A DNA stretch of 64,000 nucleotides from CAIWHR01 sp963734575 (GTDB lineage Bacteria; Pseudomonadota; Gammaproteobacteria; Burkholderiales; Casimicrobiaceae): positions 124,001 through 188,000 of the forward strand of contig CAVTHT010000016.1 in assembly GCA_963734575.1 (NCBI GenBank), read 5' to 3'. The position numbers and the translations under genes are program-made. Positions 18,004 through 27,154 of this stretch are shown piece by piece (position 1 is the first letter of the stretch; every line of letters starts with the position of its first letter). Below the pieces are notes generated by a model that had not been told where the DNA came from, ran no database searches, and saw only the letters and a list, made by a program, of their open reading frames with translations.

Positions 18004-19530
18004 ATGCCCGATTTCGTGGTGCAGTCCGATACCCGCCTCGAGCGGTTTCTGCGCTTGAATCGAGTGATGCAGTGGCGCATCCCGATCCTGATCGACAAGG
18101 GCGGCGTCAACGTTTTCCAATCCGGTACCAAGCGCGAGCTGGCGCTCGACGGTCTGAAAACCCGCGTGAGTGCAGGCGATACGGTTCGTGTGGTCACGCC
18201 GCCGCCCAAAACTTGTGCCGACGCGCTGCAGAAAGAGGCCAACACGAATTGTCGGGACTATGCGATCGTGCCCGGCGCCACTCCGGCGGCCAATAGAAAG
18301 AAGCGGGGCTACAAACCCACCTTCGACGACTTGATGGAAGCCTACATCAAGGCGCGGCCCCAGACGGTCCTGATCACCGATCCGATGATGATGACGCTCG
18401 ACGATTTTCTGAAAGGCATCGCGACGAGCGATGACGTCAAGTTTCCGATCCGTTATCTCATCGTGGTCGGCCATGCCTCGATCAGCGGTGCGTTTCATAT
18501 CACGATCTCGGCCTCGAGCAAGGTCGAAGCGGCTGTGAGCTACGAGACCCTCGAAGAGGCCGTGGCCAAGAAGTACCTGGTGGTCGATATGAATTTGTTT
18601 GAACCACGACCGGCGGACGCCGGCGCGGGGCAGCTCAGGCTCCTCGGCTGCTCCGTCGGTGCGCAGGTGCCATACATGAAGAAATTCAAGGAAGCGCTCG
18701 GTGGAAAGATCACGCTGATCGCGCCCAACTTTCTCGCGATGCCGGACGCGATCCCAAAACCGCCGGGGCCCGTCGCGTATTTCGGGTACGACTTCACCCT
18801 TCACTGCCCCACGGCGGTCAAGGATCGCAAGACGTTGCTGGCGCTTTACGACGCGAGAAGCACCGCGGCGGAGAAGAACAAGGATCCGCGCTTTACGTTG
18901 AAAGGCGGCAAGCACGTTCCGCCGAAATCCTGGGCCGACTGGACGCCGCGCGATTACGTCAAGTACGTCTATTCGTCGAACGGCAAGAAGCTGAAGAAGG
19001 AGCCGCCTGTCCTGGAGTCACCGGTAATGCTGCCGGTGCTGAAGGTCAAGGCAAAGGCACGGCGGCGCTTCCTCATCAACGAAAAGTTTCCGTACTATCG
19101 CGACGCGATGACCGGCGGACCGGAGAAACAGTCGATTCCACTGGCCAAGAACACCGGCAAGGTCGAAGACTGGAAGGCGGCCGTGCGCAAGGTGCTGGAG
19201 GGCACGTTCAAGCACCCCGTACTGCCGAATCAGACATTCAAGCCGTTCGACCCAAAGCATCCCTTTCCCGCTTACGTACGCGCCGGCTACAACACAATGG
19301 ACGAGTTCATGGACGGGTGGGATTGGCAGTTCGACTACGACAAGGCGAAGAAGACGTTGAACTACACGCCGATTCGATACGAATATCGTATTTGGCAGCC
19401 GATCACGACGGAGCCGGGCAACGAATTGATCATGAATTACTTCCCGAGCAAGATTCCAACGAAGTTCAGCAAGCTTCTGCCGCTCCGACAGCTGTTCGTC
19501 ACGGACACTTACTTTTTCGCCACGTATTAG
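18004..19530 (+). CDS. 508-aa protein with caspase-fold-like His/Cys motifs
   Basis: I do not know a named family for this. In the middle, a hydrophobic strand leads to a His (RYLIVVGHASISG, H157), and 59 residues later a second strand leads to a Cys (LRLLGCSVGAQVPYMKKF, C216), followed by ALGGKITLIAPNF. This 'strand-H-[GA] ... strand-[GA]-C' order and spacing is that of clan CD cysteine peptidases and of related CHAT and DUF4347-type domains. The C-terminal half is Lys-rich and aromatic (YMTIRY-like blocks, DEFMDGWDWQFDYDKAKK), possibly a binding region. No signal peptide or membrane span. The start is the ATG at 18004; no good ribosome-binding site is seen. It is the last gene of the 13.5-19.5 kb cluster. 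Peptidase activity is inference. Confidence 0.65.
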   Translation: MPDFVVQSDTRLERFLRLNRVMQWRIPILIDKGGVNVFQSGTKRELALDGLKTRVSAGDTVRVVTPPPKTCADALQKEANTNCRDYAIVPGATPAANRKKRGYKPTFDDLMEAYIKARPQTVLITDPMMMTLDDFLKGIATSDDVKFPIRYLIVVGHASISGAFHITISASSKVEAAVSYETLEEAVAKKYLVVDMNLFEPRPADAGAGQLRLLGCSVGAQVPYMKKFKEALGGKITLIAPNFLAMPDAIPKPPGPVAYFGYDFTLHCPTAVKDRKTLLALYDARSTAAEKNKDPRFTLKGGKHVPPKSWADWTPRDYVKYVYSSNGKKLKKEPPVLESPVMLPVLKVKAKARRRFLINEKFPYYRDAMTGGPEKQSIPLAKNTGKVEDWKAAVRKVLEGTFKHPVLPNQTFKPFDPKHPFPAYVRAGYNTMDEFMDGWDWQFDYDKAKKTLNYTPIRYEYRIWQPITTEPGNELIMNYFPSKIPTKFSKLLPLRQLFVTDTYFFATY

Positions 19531-19935
19531 CGATCTGCTCGTTCCCTGGCGCCGGCCCTTGCTGCCGTGGAGCGGTTTCGCGAGTTCGGGACTCGATCCT
19601 TCGTCGCCGGGTAGGGCATCCATTGTCCAGCACAGCGGCGATCGCGCACGTATGGATCGCGAGCACGGACGAGTACGAAAGGCGGGGTCGGAATCAACCG
19701 CCCCACTTTTTATAGGCAAGAGCGGCTTCAATTCTGCTAGGTTCGCCGTTACCGCCACTCCTTACCACCGCGGGCGCCGACTATGGCGGGGCAGGGGCGA
19801 TTCCCCCGGATGACACGGACCTCGTGGTGAGGGCGCCCATCGCCGCGCACACAAATGGTCGTGATGGCGTGTTGACAAAAGTCGCACCCGTGATTAACGT
19901 ATACATTGTGAAATGCACTAGGGCCGCATACTGAA
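19531..19935. other. intergenic region with GntR promoter at its end
   Basis: About 405 bp. No gene is supported. It separates the unknown cluster from the TRAP/catabolic locus. The right end holds a TTGACA box and a GTATAC palindrome next to the GntR gene. Confidence 0.5.
19872..19904 (+). promoter_or_regulatory. GntR gene promoter with possible operator
   Basis: A perfect -35 TTGACA (19872-19877) is followed 17 bp later by TAACGT as a weak -10. The palindrome GTATAC (19899-19904) overlaps the -10 region, where a GntR/FCD repressor would act; TTGTATACAA-like sites are typical of this family. Autoregulation is inferred. Confidence 0.5.
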
Positions 19936-20676
19936 ATGCAGGCGACCCCCGCGGCGCGTGCGGGCGCTGCCCGGAAAACGGCGCGGGTCGGCCGGACGCG
20001 TCCGAACGGCGCGCATGCGGCGAAATCGCTCGTCGATGTCGCCTACGCGACGATTCGCCAGCGGATTCTCGACAACGTTTGGCCGCCCGGTCATCAGGCC
20101 TTCGAGCAGGAGCTTGCCGCCGACCTGGGCATGAGCCGTACCCCCGTGCGGGAGGCGCTCATCCGCCTTGCGAAGGAAGGGCTCGTGGCCGTCAACCCAC
20201 GGCGCGGTATGCGCGTGCTGCCGGTGTCCGTGGCGGACATGCGCGACATCTACGCGGTCCTCACCGCGCTCGAGTCGCTCGCCGCCGAGCTGGTCGTCCA
20301 GCGCCAGCCTTCCGCGGCCGAGCTGAAGCCGCTGGTCGATGCCTCGCGCGACATGAAGAAGGCGCTCAGAAATCGTGACCTGGAAGGTTGGGCCGCCGCC
20401 GACGAGCGTTTCCACCGCCATCTGATCGAGCTGTCCGGAAACCGACTCCTGATCGATGCCGTGCAGAACTGCTGGGACCGCGCCCACCGGGCCCGCATGG
20501 TAACCCTGCGCATGCGTCCGATGCCCATTCACTCCACGCGCGAGCACCTGGGGGTGCTCGAGAAGATCCGGGCCGGGGATGCGCGCGGCGCTTTCGAGGC
20601 TCATCGCACGCATCGCGAGCGTGGCAGCCGGGAGATGATCGCGATCCTCGAACGCTACCAGCTGCAAAGCTTGTGA
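19936..20676 (+). CDS. GntR family regulator, FCD subfamily
   Basis: Ligand-responsive transcription factor, probably repressing the TRAP transporter and catabolic genes that follow. The winged-helix part is classical: DVAYATIRQRILDNVWPPG, FEQELAADLGMSRTPVREAL, IRLAKEGLVAVNPRRGMRV (about 38-100). The FCD effector domain follows, with the usual metal/ligand positions in ADERFHRHLIELSGN, STREHLGVLEKI and AHRTHRERG. Length (246 aa) includes a basic 30-residue N-terminal tail. The binding protein gene starts 185 bp downstream on the same strand. Confidence 0.92.
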   Translation: MQATPAARAGAARKTARVGRTRPNGAHAAKSLVDVAYATIRQRILDNVWPPGHQAFEQELAADLGMSRTPVREALIRLAKEGLVAVNPRRGMRVLPVSVADMRDIYAVLTALESLAAELVVQRQPSAAELKPLVDASRDMKKALRNRDLEGWAAADERFHRHLIELSGNRLLIDAVQNCWDRAHRARMVTLRMRPMPIHSTREHLGVLEKIRAGDARGAFEAHRTHRERGSREMIAILERYQLQSL

Positions 20677-20861
20677 ACCGGGGCCACCCAACGGCAGTCC
20701 ACCCGAGCGCGCCCGAAGGTGAGGCGGCGACGCCTGCGGCACGTGAGGCATTGCGCGAGCGCATTGCGGGACAGTTCCACCCTGTAACGCCAGAATAGTC
20801 GCAGCGCCGCCGCGCTGCTCGATACGAGGCACGAGCCTCGACCACCACGGAGGCCGCACAT

Positions 20862-21884
20862 ATGGAAAGCAACAGCAATTCGAAACTGAACCGGCGGGCG
20901 TTCCTGACGGGCATAACGGCCGCAGCGGGCGCGCTCGCATTGCCCGGCGTGACCCTCGGCGCACCCGCGCCGACGGTGATCCGCATCGGCACGGTCGTGA
21001 GTGGCGACCATCCGGAAAACATCGGCGCACGCAAGCTCAAGGAGCTGATCGAGTCGCGCTCGAACGGCGAGCTCAGCGTCCAGGTGTTCACGGACGCGCA
21101 GATCGGCGACCAGCGCACGATGGTGGAGAACCTGCGCAATGGTGTGCAGGAGATCACGTGGGTCACCGTGGGTTTCTTCGGCTCCTATGACCCGATGCTC
21201 AATATCATCGAGAGCGGCTATCTGTTCCGCGACAGCGCGCATTCCTATGCCGTGTTCGACGGCCCGCTGGGCAACGAGGTCCGCGAGCGCGTCGAGAAGA
21301 ACGGGGTCAAGCTGCTCGGTTATTTCGAGGCGGGGATGCGACACCTGACCAATAGCGCCCGCCCGGTGCACAACCCCACCGAGATGAAAGGCCTGAAGAT
21401 TCGCGTTCCGCAGGCGAAGTACCACCTGAACACGCTGCGGCTGATGGGCGCGAATCCGGTCGCGATGGCCTTTCCGGAGGTCTACACGGCGCTTCAGCAG
21501 AAGGTCATCGACGGCCAGGAAAATCCATTCTCGAATATCTATGCGGCGAAGTTCTACGAGGTGAACAAGTACCTGTCGCTCACCGGACACCTGCACCTAA
21601 CCCACATGGTGCTGTACAGCGAACGCCTGTGGTCGAAGCTCTCGCCCGCGCACCAGAAGCTCGTCCGGCAAGCGGTGCTCGATGCACAACCCGTGCAGCG
21701 CAAGGCCGTGCGTGACGATGACGCGCGCCTCCTCGCCGAGTTAAAGAAGAACGGCATGGAGGTAAACGACACCGACCGCGATGCGTTCCGGCAGTCGGTG
21801 CTGCCGCTGCGCGAGGAAGCGGTGAAGGAGTTCGGTCCCAAGGCGAAGGAGTGGTTCACCCTCATCGAGAACACGAAGGCGTGA
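20862..21884 (+). CDS. dctP: TRAP transporter substrate-binding protein DctP
   Basis: Periplasmic receptor of a TRAP dicarboxylate/sugar-acid transporter. The N-terminus is a Tat-type signal (LNRRAFLTGITAAAGALALP). The mature protein shows the DctP family features: IRIGTVVSGDHPENIGARKL, EVQ-type FTDAQIGDQRTMVENL, the helix MKGLKIRVPQAKYHL with the conserved Arg that binds the ligand carboxylate, and ALQQKVIDGQENPFSNI. Length (340 aa) is normal. GGAGG lies 8 nt before the ATG. It is followed by the two permease genes, so the set is complete. The substrate should be an organic acid, given the enzymes downstream. Confidence 0.95.
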   Translation: MESNSNSKLNRRAFLTGITAAAGALALPGVTLGAPAPTVIRIGTVVSGDHPENIGARKLKELIESRSNGELSVQVFTDAQIGDQRTMVENLRNGVQEITWVTVGFFGSYDPMLNIIESGYLFRDSAHSYAVFDGPLGNEVRERVEKNGVKLLGYFEAGMRHLTNSARPVHNPTEMKGLKIRVPQAKYHLNTLRLMGANPVAMAFPEVYTALQQKVIDGQENPFSNIYAAKFYEVNKYLSLTGHLHLTHMVLYSERLWSKLSPAHQKLVRQAVLDAQPVQRKAVRDDDARLLAELKKNGMEVNDTDRDAFRQSVLPLREEAVKEFGPKAKEWFTLIENTKA

Positions 21885-21946
21885 CTACGAGGGACGGCGC
21901 CCGGCGCGCCGCCCTTTCTGCTCCAACTCCGCGAAGGTCGGCCGCC

Positions 21947-22480
21947 GTGTTCAAGCTGTTTGTCGCTATCGATTCCGTGCTCGCGACGGCACTGCGCTGG
22001 GCCATGATCGCCATGATGGCGACCATGACCATCGTGGTGTTCGCGCAAGTCCTCTTCCGCTATGCGCTGAACGTTCCGCTGGGGTGGTCGGAGGAGCTCT
22101 CGCGCTTCGCCTTCGTCTGGCTCTGTTTTCTCGGTGCGGCCTATCTTGTGCGCGGCCAGCAGCACCTGCGCGTCACGGCGATCGAGGCTAACGTCCCGCG
22201 CCGCGCGCGGGCGGTGCTGCGCTTCGTTCAGTACGCGGGCGCGCTCCTCTGCACCGGCGTGTTCCTGCTCGGCGGGATCGGCATCGTGGGCAACGAATGG
22301 TCGCAGGTGTCGCCCGCGACCGGGCTCGGCATGGGCTACGTGTACGGCGTCATTCCAGTTGCCGCGGCGCTGATGCTGCTCTGGACCCTCGCGAGCGCGA
22401 TCGTGGAGATCGGCAGCGGGTTCCGGCACTCCGGCCCGGACATGGTCGAAGCCGCGGACGATCCGGAGCTCCGCTCATGA
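21947..22480 (+). CDS. dctQ: TRAP transporter small permease DctQ
   Basis: Four-helix membrane subunit that links the binding protein to the large permease. Hydrophobic spans are at about 15-37, 52-70 (family motif PLGWSEELSRFAFVWLCFLG), 94-113 and 134-155. The GTG at 21947 is chosen: it has AAGG 9 nt upstream and gives a usual N-terminus (VFKLFVAIDSVLATALRW). An earlier open start at 21851 overlaps dctP and adds an unlikely Arg-rich tail. Its stop overlaps the dctM start. Confidence 0.92.
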   Translation: MFKLFVAIDSVLATALRWAMIAMMATMTIVVFAQVLFRYALNVPLGWSEELSRFAFVWLCFLGAAYLVRGQQHLRVTAIEANVPRRARAVLRFVQYAGALLCTGVFLLGGIGIVGNEWSQVSPATGLGMGYVYGVIPVAAALMLLWTLASAIVEIGSGFRHSGPDMVEAADDPELRS

Positions 22481-23760
22481 CCGTTACGATGATCCTCTTC
22501 GGCGTCTTTATCGCGACGCTGCTCATTGGCATTCCGATCGCGTTCGCTCTCAGTCTCGGCGCCTTTGCGGTGCTGTGGATGACCGGCTTCTTCGTCCCGG
22601 AGCTGGTCGTGCAACGCATTTTCGCGGGAATGGATTCGTTCCCGATCATGGCCATTCCATTTTTCGTGCTGGCCGGTGCCCTGATGGAGAGCGGCGGGAT
22701 TTCGACGCGCCTCGTGCGTTTCTCGAGCGCCCTGGTGGGTTGGATCACCGGTGGGCTGGGTCACGTAGCGGTCGTCGCTGCGATGTTCTTCGCCGGCATC
22801 TCCGGTTCGGCGGTAGCGGACACGGCTGCGATCAGCACCACGATGATCCCGATGATGCGCCGCAGGGGCTACGACCCGGGATTCGCGGCGGGCCTCATCG
22901 CGTCGGCGGGAGTCATCGGCCCGATCATCCCGCCCTCGATTCCGATGGTGCTGTACGGCACCATCGCCGGCGTGTCGATCGGTTCGCTCTTTCTGGGCGG
23001 CATCGTGCCCGGTGTAGTCATGGGCCTCGGCCTGATGCTGGTGGTGTACTTCATCGCCAAGCGACGCAACTTCCCCCGAGAGCAGGTGAGGCCGAGCCTC
23101 GTGGAGATCGGGAAGGCCTTCGTGCCTGCCTCCGGCGCGCTCGTCATGCCGTTCATCATCGTCGGCGGGATTCTGAGCGGCGTGTTCACCGCGACGGAGG
23201 CCGCCGTCGTGGCGGCGGTCTACTCGCTCCTCGTGGGCAAGTTCGTCTATCGCGAGCTGGCGTGGCGCGAGATCCCGGACATCCTGTTCCGGTCCGGCGT
23301 CACGACTGCCATGGTGCTGATCATCGTCGGCGTCGCGAACCTCGTCTCGTTCGTCCTGGCGATGAATCAGATTCCGCAGGCCGTCGCTACGTTCTTCGCC
23401 GGAGCCTTCGCGAGCCAGCTCGCCATTCTGCTGGTCATCAACGTGCTGCTGCTCGTGGTCGGCTGCTTCATCGACGGTGGCTCGGCGATCATCATTTTCA
23501 CGCCGGTGCTGATGCCACTGATCGTCAAGATGGGCATCGATCCGGTGTTCTTCGGAGTCATGATGACCATCAACCTGATGATCGGCACGATCACCCCTCC
23601 GGTGGGACTCTCCCTTTACGTCGCGGGTGGCGTCGCCCGCCTGAGCCTCGAGCAGATGAGCCGGGCGGTGCTGCCGTTCCTCGCCCTCGAGTTGGGGGTG
23701 CTGGCTCTCGTCACGCTGTTCCCTGACATCGTGCTGTTCCTGCCCCGGATGTTCCGCTGA
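22477..23760 (+). CDS. dctM: TRAP transporter large permease DctM
   Basis: Main transport subunit with about 12 membrane helices. The family motifs are clear: FVLAGALMESGGISTRLV, GHVAVVAAMFFAGISGSA, IPPSIPMVLYGTIAGVSIG and the late TITPPVGLSLYVAGGVA. The ATG at 22477 overlaps the dctQ stop (ATGA), which indicates translational coupling. Length (427 aa) is typical. Together with DctP and DctQ it forms a sodium- or proton-driven importer. Confidence 0.96.
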   Translation: MTVTMILFGVFIATLLIGIPIAFALSLGAFAVLWMTGFFVPELVVQRIFAGMDSFPIMAIPFFVLAGALMESGGISTRLVRFSSALVGWITGGLGHVAVVAAMFFAGISGSAVADTAAISTTMIPMMRRRGYDPGFAAGLIASAGVIGPIIPPSIPMVLYGTIAGVSIGSLFLGGIVPGVVMGLGLMLVVYFIAKRRNFPREQVRPSLVEIGKAFVPASGALVMPFIIVGGILSGVFTATEAAVVAAVYSLLVGKFVYRELAWREIPDILFRSGVTTAMVLIIVGVANLVSFVLAMNQIPQAVATFFAGAFASQLAILLVINVLLLVVGCFIDGGSAIIIFTPVLMPLIVKMGIDPVFFGVMMTINLMIGTITPPVGLSLYVAGGVARLSLEQMSRAVLPFLALELGVLALVTLFPDIVLFLPRMFR

Positions 23761-23831
23761 GACGACCCTGAGCGGATGCGCATGCCAGGATGCAAACCGT
23801 CCCGCCTGTTTACGTACGAGAGATTTGATCC

Positions 23832-24125
23832 ATGCACGTCGTCACCGTCACGTTCGTCGTCAAGCCGGAGCACGTCGAAGCCTTCGTGCGAGAGATGATC
23901 GTCAATGCGCGCACTTCGCGCGAGACGGAGCCCGGGTGCCGGCAGTTCGACGTGTGCTCTGTCGCGGGCGATCCGTGCGTCGTCTTCCTGTACGAGGCGT
24001 ACGAGGACGAGCGCGCATTCCAGGCCCACGGCGCGAGCGAGCATTACCAGGCGTTCGCTGCCAGAACCACCGCGTGGGTGGAGAACAAGACCGTGCATGT
24101 CTACAACCGCATCGATCCGCCATGA
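23832..24125 (+). CDS. antibiotic biosynthesis monooxygenase (ABM) domain protein
   Basis: Single-domain ferredoxin-like protein of 97 aa, family of YgiN/putative quinol monooxygenases. Typical blocks: VTFVVKPEHVEAFVREM, SRETEPGCRQFDVC, FLYEAYEDERAFQAHGAS and HYQAFAART. Members oxidise small aromatics or act as small isomerases; the substrate cannot be told. Its stop overlaps the PhyH start (ATGA), so the two are co-translated and part of the TRAP-led operon. Confidence 0.9.
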   Translation: MHVVTVTFVVKPEHVEAFVREMIVNARTSRETEPGCRQFDVCSVAGDPCVVFLYEAYEDERAFQAHGASEHYQAFAARTTAWVENKTVHVYNRIDPP

Positions 24126-25018
24126 CGATGCTCACGAAACGACAGATCGAGACGTATCACGCCGACGGCTACGTCGTGGTGGAGGATGTCATCGACCCGC
24201 ACGAGCTCGCGGCGCTGCAGCGCGAGACCGACCGGATCGTCGCGAGTGCCAGCGGTCTCACGACCCATGACCAGGTTTTTGATCTCGAGGACAGTCATCG
24301 CCCCGACCGCCCGCGCGTGCGGCGCATCAAGGAGCCGCACGCGGTGAGTCGCGTGTACGCGGAGCTCACGCGGCATCCCAACCTGGTGGCGATCTTCACG
24401 GCGCTGCTGGGGCCCGACGTGCGGCTCAAGACCACGAAGCTCAACCTGAAGTCCGGCGAGTACGGCGCGCCGGTCGAATGGCATCAGGATTGGGCTTTCT
24501 ATCCCCATACGAACGACGACTTGCTTGCCGTCGGGCTCATGCTCGACGACGTGGACGAAGAGAACGGGCCGCTCCTGGTGATCCCGGGCAGCCACCGTGG
24601 CCCCACCTACGACCATCATGCGAATGGCGTCTTTTGCGGGGCGATGAGCCTCGAGCGGGCGGGCATCGACCCTGCGCGGGCCGTCAAGCTGACTGGCTGC
24701 GCCGGCTCGGCGACCGTCCATCACGTGCGCCTCGTGCATGGCTCGGATCTCAATCGGACGCCACGGCAGCGTCGGGTGCTCTTCTACGAGGTCGCGGCGG
24801 CGGACGCCTGGCCGCTCTGCGGGACCACCACCAGGTTCCAGGACCTCGGATCTTTCGACGGCCTGATGATCACCGGCGCGCCGACGACGGTCCCGCGCAT
24901 GCGCGAGGTGCCAGTACGGATCCCGCTGCCGAAGCGCGACATGAGCTCGATCTACAACGCGCAGAGCGAGGCGGAGACCTTCTTTTTCTCGCGGTACACG
25001 GAAGAGACCGGGACCTGA
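24122..25018 (+). CDS. phytanoyl-CoA dioxygenase (PhyH) family oxygenase
   Basis: Fe(II)/2-oxoglutarate-dependent hydroxylase, 298 aa. The iron ligands are visible: HxD in EWHQDWAFYPH (H121, D123) and the distal His in VRLVHGSDLN (H206), with a later Arg pair in PRQRRVLFYE for 2-oxoglutarate. The N-terminal block ETYHADGYVVVEDVIDPHEL is typical. The ATG at 24122 overlaps the ABM stop. In this locus it may hydroxylate the imported compound before the dehydrogenase and lyase steps. Confidence 0.9.
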   Translation: MTMLTKRQIETYHADGYVVVEDVIDPHELAALQRETDRIVASASGLTTHDQVFDLEDSHRPDRPRVRRIKEPHAVSRVYAELTRHPNLVAIFTALLGPDVRLKTTKLNLKSGEYGAPVEWHQDWAFYPHTNDDLLAVGLMLDDVDEENGPLLVIPGSHRGPTYDHHANGVFCGAMSLERAGIDPARAVKLTGCAGSATVHHVRLVHGSDLNRTPRQRRVLFYEVAAADAWPLCGTTTRFQDLGSFDGLMITGAPTTVPRMREVPVRIPLPKRDMSSIYNAQSEAETFFFSRYTEETGT

Positions 25019-25041
25019 CGATTCCAGATCGACACGAGGTG

Positions 25042-26173
25042 ATGGTGAAGAACAGTGCGTTTGAGATAGCGACTTTCGAAGGCGACGGCATCGGCCACGA
25101 GATCGTGCCCGCGTGCCTGCACGTGCTCGAGGCGCTGCAGCGCCGCGTCGGTGGCTTTCGACTCGAGTATCACAAGCTCGATGGCGGGGCGGAACTCTAC
25201 CGGGAGACGGGGACCGACATCACCGACGAGGCGTTCGAGGCGGCGCGGCGGGCCGACGCCATCCTGTTCGGTGCCATGGGTCTGCCGGACGTACGCTTCC
25301 CGGACGGCACCGAGATCGCTCCGCATCTGCGCATGCGTCTCGAGTTCGGCCTTTTCGCCGGTCTGCGGCCGGTGCGGAGCTTTCCGAACGCGCCGGGCCC
25401 TTTGAAGGATCCGACGGGCCGCGAACATCGATCTGCTGGTGATCCGAGAATCGACCGAAGGGCTCTTCGCCTCGCGCGGCAAAGGCGTGCTCATTGACGA
25501 TCGCGAGGCCCGCGATACGATGGTGATCACTCGTGCGACGTGCGAAAAGCTCTTTGACAAGACGTTCGAGCTCGCGCGACTGCGCAAGAAGGCGGGCCGC
25601 CCCGGGGTCGTGACCTGCGTCGACAAGTCGAACGTCTTCGTCTCCATGGCCTTCTTCCGCAAGGTGTTCGACGAGCGGGCGACGCGGTTCCCGGATGTGA
25701 CGGCTCGTCACCATTACATCGACGCGATGGCGCTCGATCTCGTTCGGCGGCCGTGGGACTTCGACGTCCTGGTCATGGAGAACATGTTCGCCGATATCAT
25801 CTCCGATCTTTCCGGCGGTCTGGTTGGCGGCATGGGCATGGCGCCGTGCGCCGAGATCGGTGAGAAGCATGGCCTCTTCCAGCCCGCGCATGGCACCGCG
25901 CCCGACATCGCCGGCAAGGGCATCGCAAACCCCACCGCGATGTTTCTTTCGGCTGCAATGATGCTCGACTGGCTGGGCGAACAGCACGACGTGCCCGCCT
26001 GCCGTACCGCGGCGTCGTTGCTGGATGCAGCGGTCGAGAACGTGTATCGCGACGGGCGATCGCTGCCGCGGGAATTCGGTGGCACGGCGAGCACCAGCGA
26101 TCTCGCGCGCGCGGTGATCGACGCGCTCAAGGAGATCGAGCCGCGCGGAGACGCGCTCGCACCTGCCGCATGA
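25042..26173 (+). CDS. isocitrate/isopropylmalate-type dehydrogenase (one frameshift)
   Basis: NAD(P)-dependent beta-decarboxylating dehydrogenase acting on a 2-hydroxy-3-carboxy acid (malate, tartrate or isopropylmalate-like). The first part reads IATFEGDGIGHEIVPACL, then LFGAMGLPDVRFPDGTEI and RLEFGLFAGLRPVRSFPN. After a 1-nt shift near 25425 it goes on IDLLVIRESTEGLFASRG, VTCVDKSNVFVSMAFFRK (Lys/Asn active-site block), VMENMFADIISDLSGGLVGG and LFQPAHGTAPDIAGKGIANP. All catalytic blocks are in place and total length is about 376 aa, so a single extra base is the only damage. The start is the ATG at 25042, or the GTG at 25045 with GAGG at better spacing. The stop overlaps the next gene's ATG. 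Confidence 0.85.
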
Positions 26174-27154
26174 GCACTCGCGTCATTGCACCGTTGTCGC
26201 TCGACGACGTGAGTTTCGTCGGGTCGAGGCTCGCTCGACCCGAGTGCGTCTTGTGTACGCGCGCGGGCGACGTGTTCGCGTCCGACCGCCGCGGCGGGGT
26301 TTCGCATATCGGCCCGGAGGGGGGCACATCTGTACGCCGGCGCCACGCTCGATCTGTCGGGGCCGCTCATCCGAACGGTATCGCGCTCGATCGCGACGGC
26401 AGCTTCCTGGTCGCGCACCTGGTCGGACGGCGAAGGCGGGCTTTTTCGGCTTTACCGCGACGGCCGCGATTGGTCCCGGTGTTGCGCCAGGTGGACGGCG
26501 TCGATCTCCATGTCACTAATTTCGTTCTGCTCGATGCGCAAGGCAGGATCTGGGTCACGATCTCCACGCGACAGTGTCCGCGTATCAATTCCTTTCGCCC
26601 GGGTGTAGCGGATGGTTACATCGTGCTGATCGATGACCGCGGTGCGCGCATCGTCGCCGACGGACTGGGCTTTGCCAACGAATGTCGGATCGATCCGTCC
26701 GGGAACTGGTTGTACGTCAACGAGACGTATGCGCGCCGCGCTGACGCGGTTTCGCCTGGCTGCCGATGGGTCGTTCGACACAGCGGGAACTTGTCGAGGA
26801 GTTCGGGCCCGGCGATTTTCCCGACGGCTTGGCCTTCGATGTCGAGGGTGGGCTGTGGGTAAGCTGCATTCTTTCCAACCGGCTGATCCGCATCGATGCG
26901 GAGGCATGCCCGGTTACGCTGCTCGAGGACAGCGATCCAGCTCACATCCAGGAAGTGGAACTGCGTACCAGGCAGGCCGACTGGATCGTGCGCTGCTGGA
27001 TCGCAAGTCGTGGACCAAGCTCGCGCACATCTCCAGCATCGCCTTCGCCGGGCCGCGGCTCGACATGGCGTACTTCGGAGTGCTCCTTGCAGACAGTCTG
27101 CCGCTCATCGCCATGCCGGTTCGTGGCATTCCGCCGGTGCACTGGGAATGGTAG
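26170..27154 (+). pseudogene. SMP-30/gluconolactonase-like protein, frameshifted
   Basis: Six-bladed propeller lactonase family. The start overlaps the dehydrogenase stop. Readable pieces: LARPECVLCTRAGDVFASDR, then after a shift DLSGPLIR, HPNGIALDRDGSFLVAHL, LHVTNFVLLDAQGRIWVTIS, GLGFANECRIDPSGNWLYVN (the metal-binding Asn/Asp blade), GDFPDGLAFDVEGGLWVSCI and the end SIAFAGPRLDMAYFGVLLAD with stop at 27152. Shifts are needed near 26330, 26440, 26750 and 27000. The metal-ligand blocks remain. In sugar-acid loci such proteins open lactones formed by a dehydrogenase. Confidence 0.75.
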
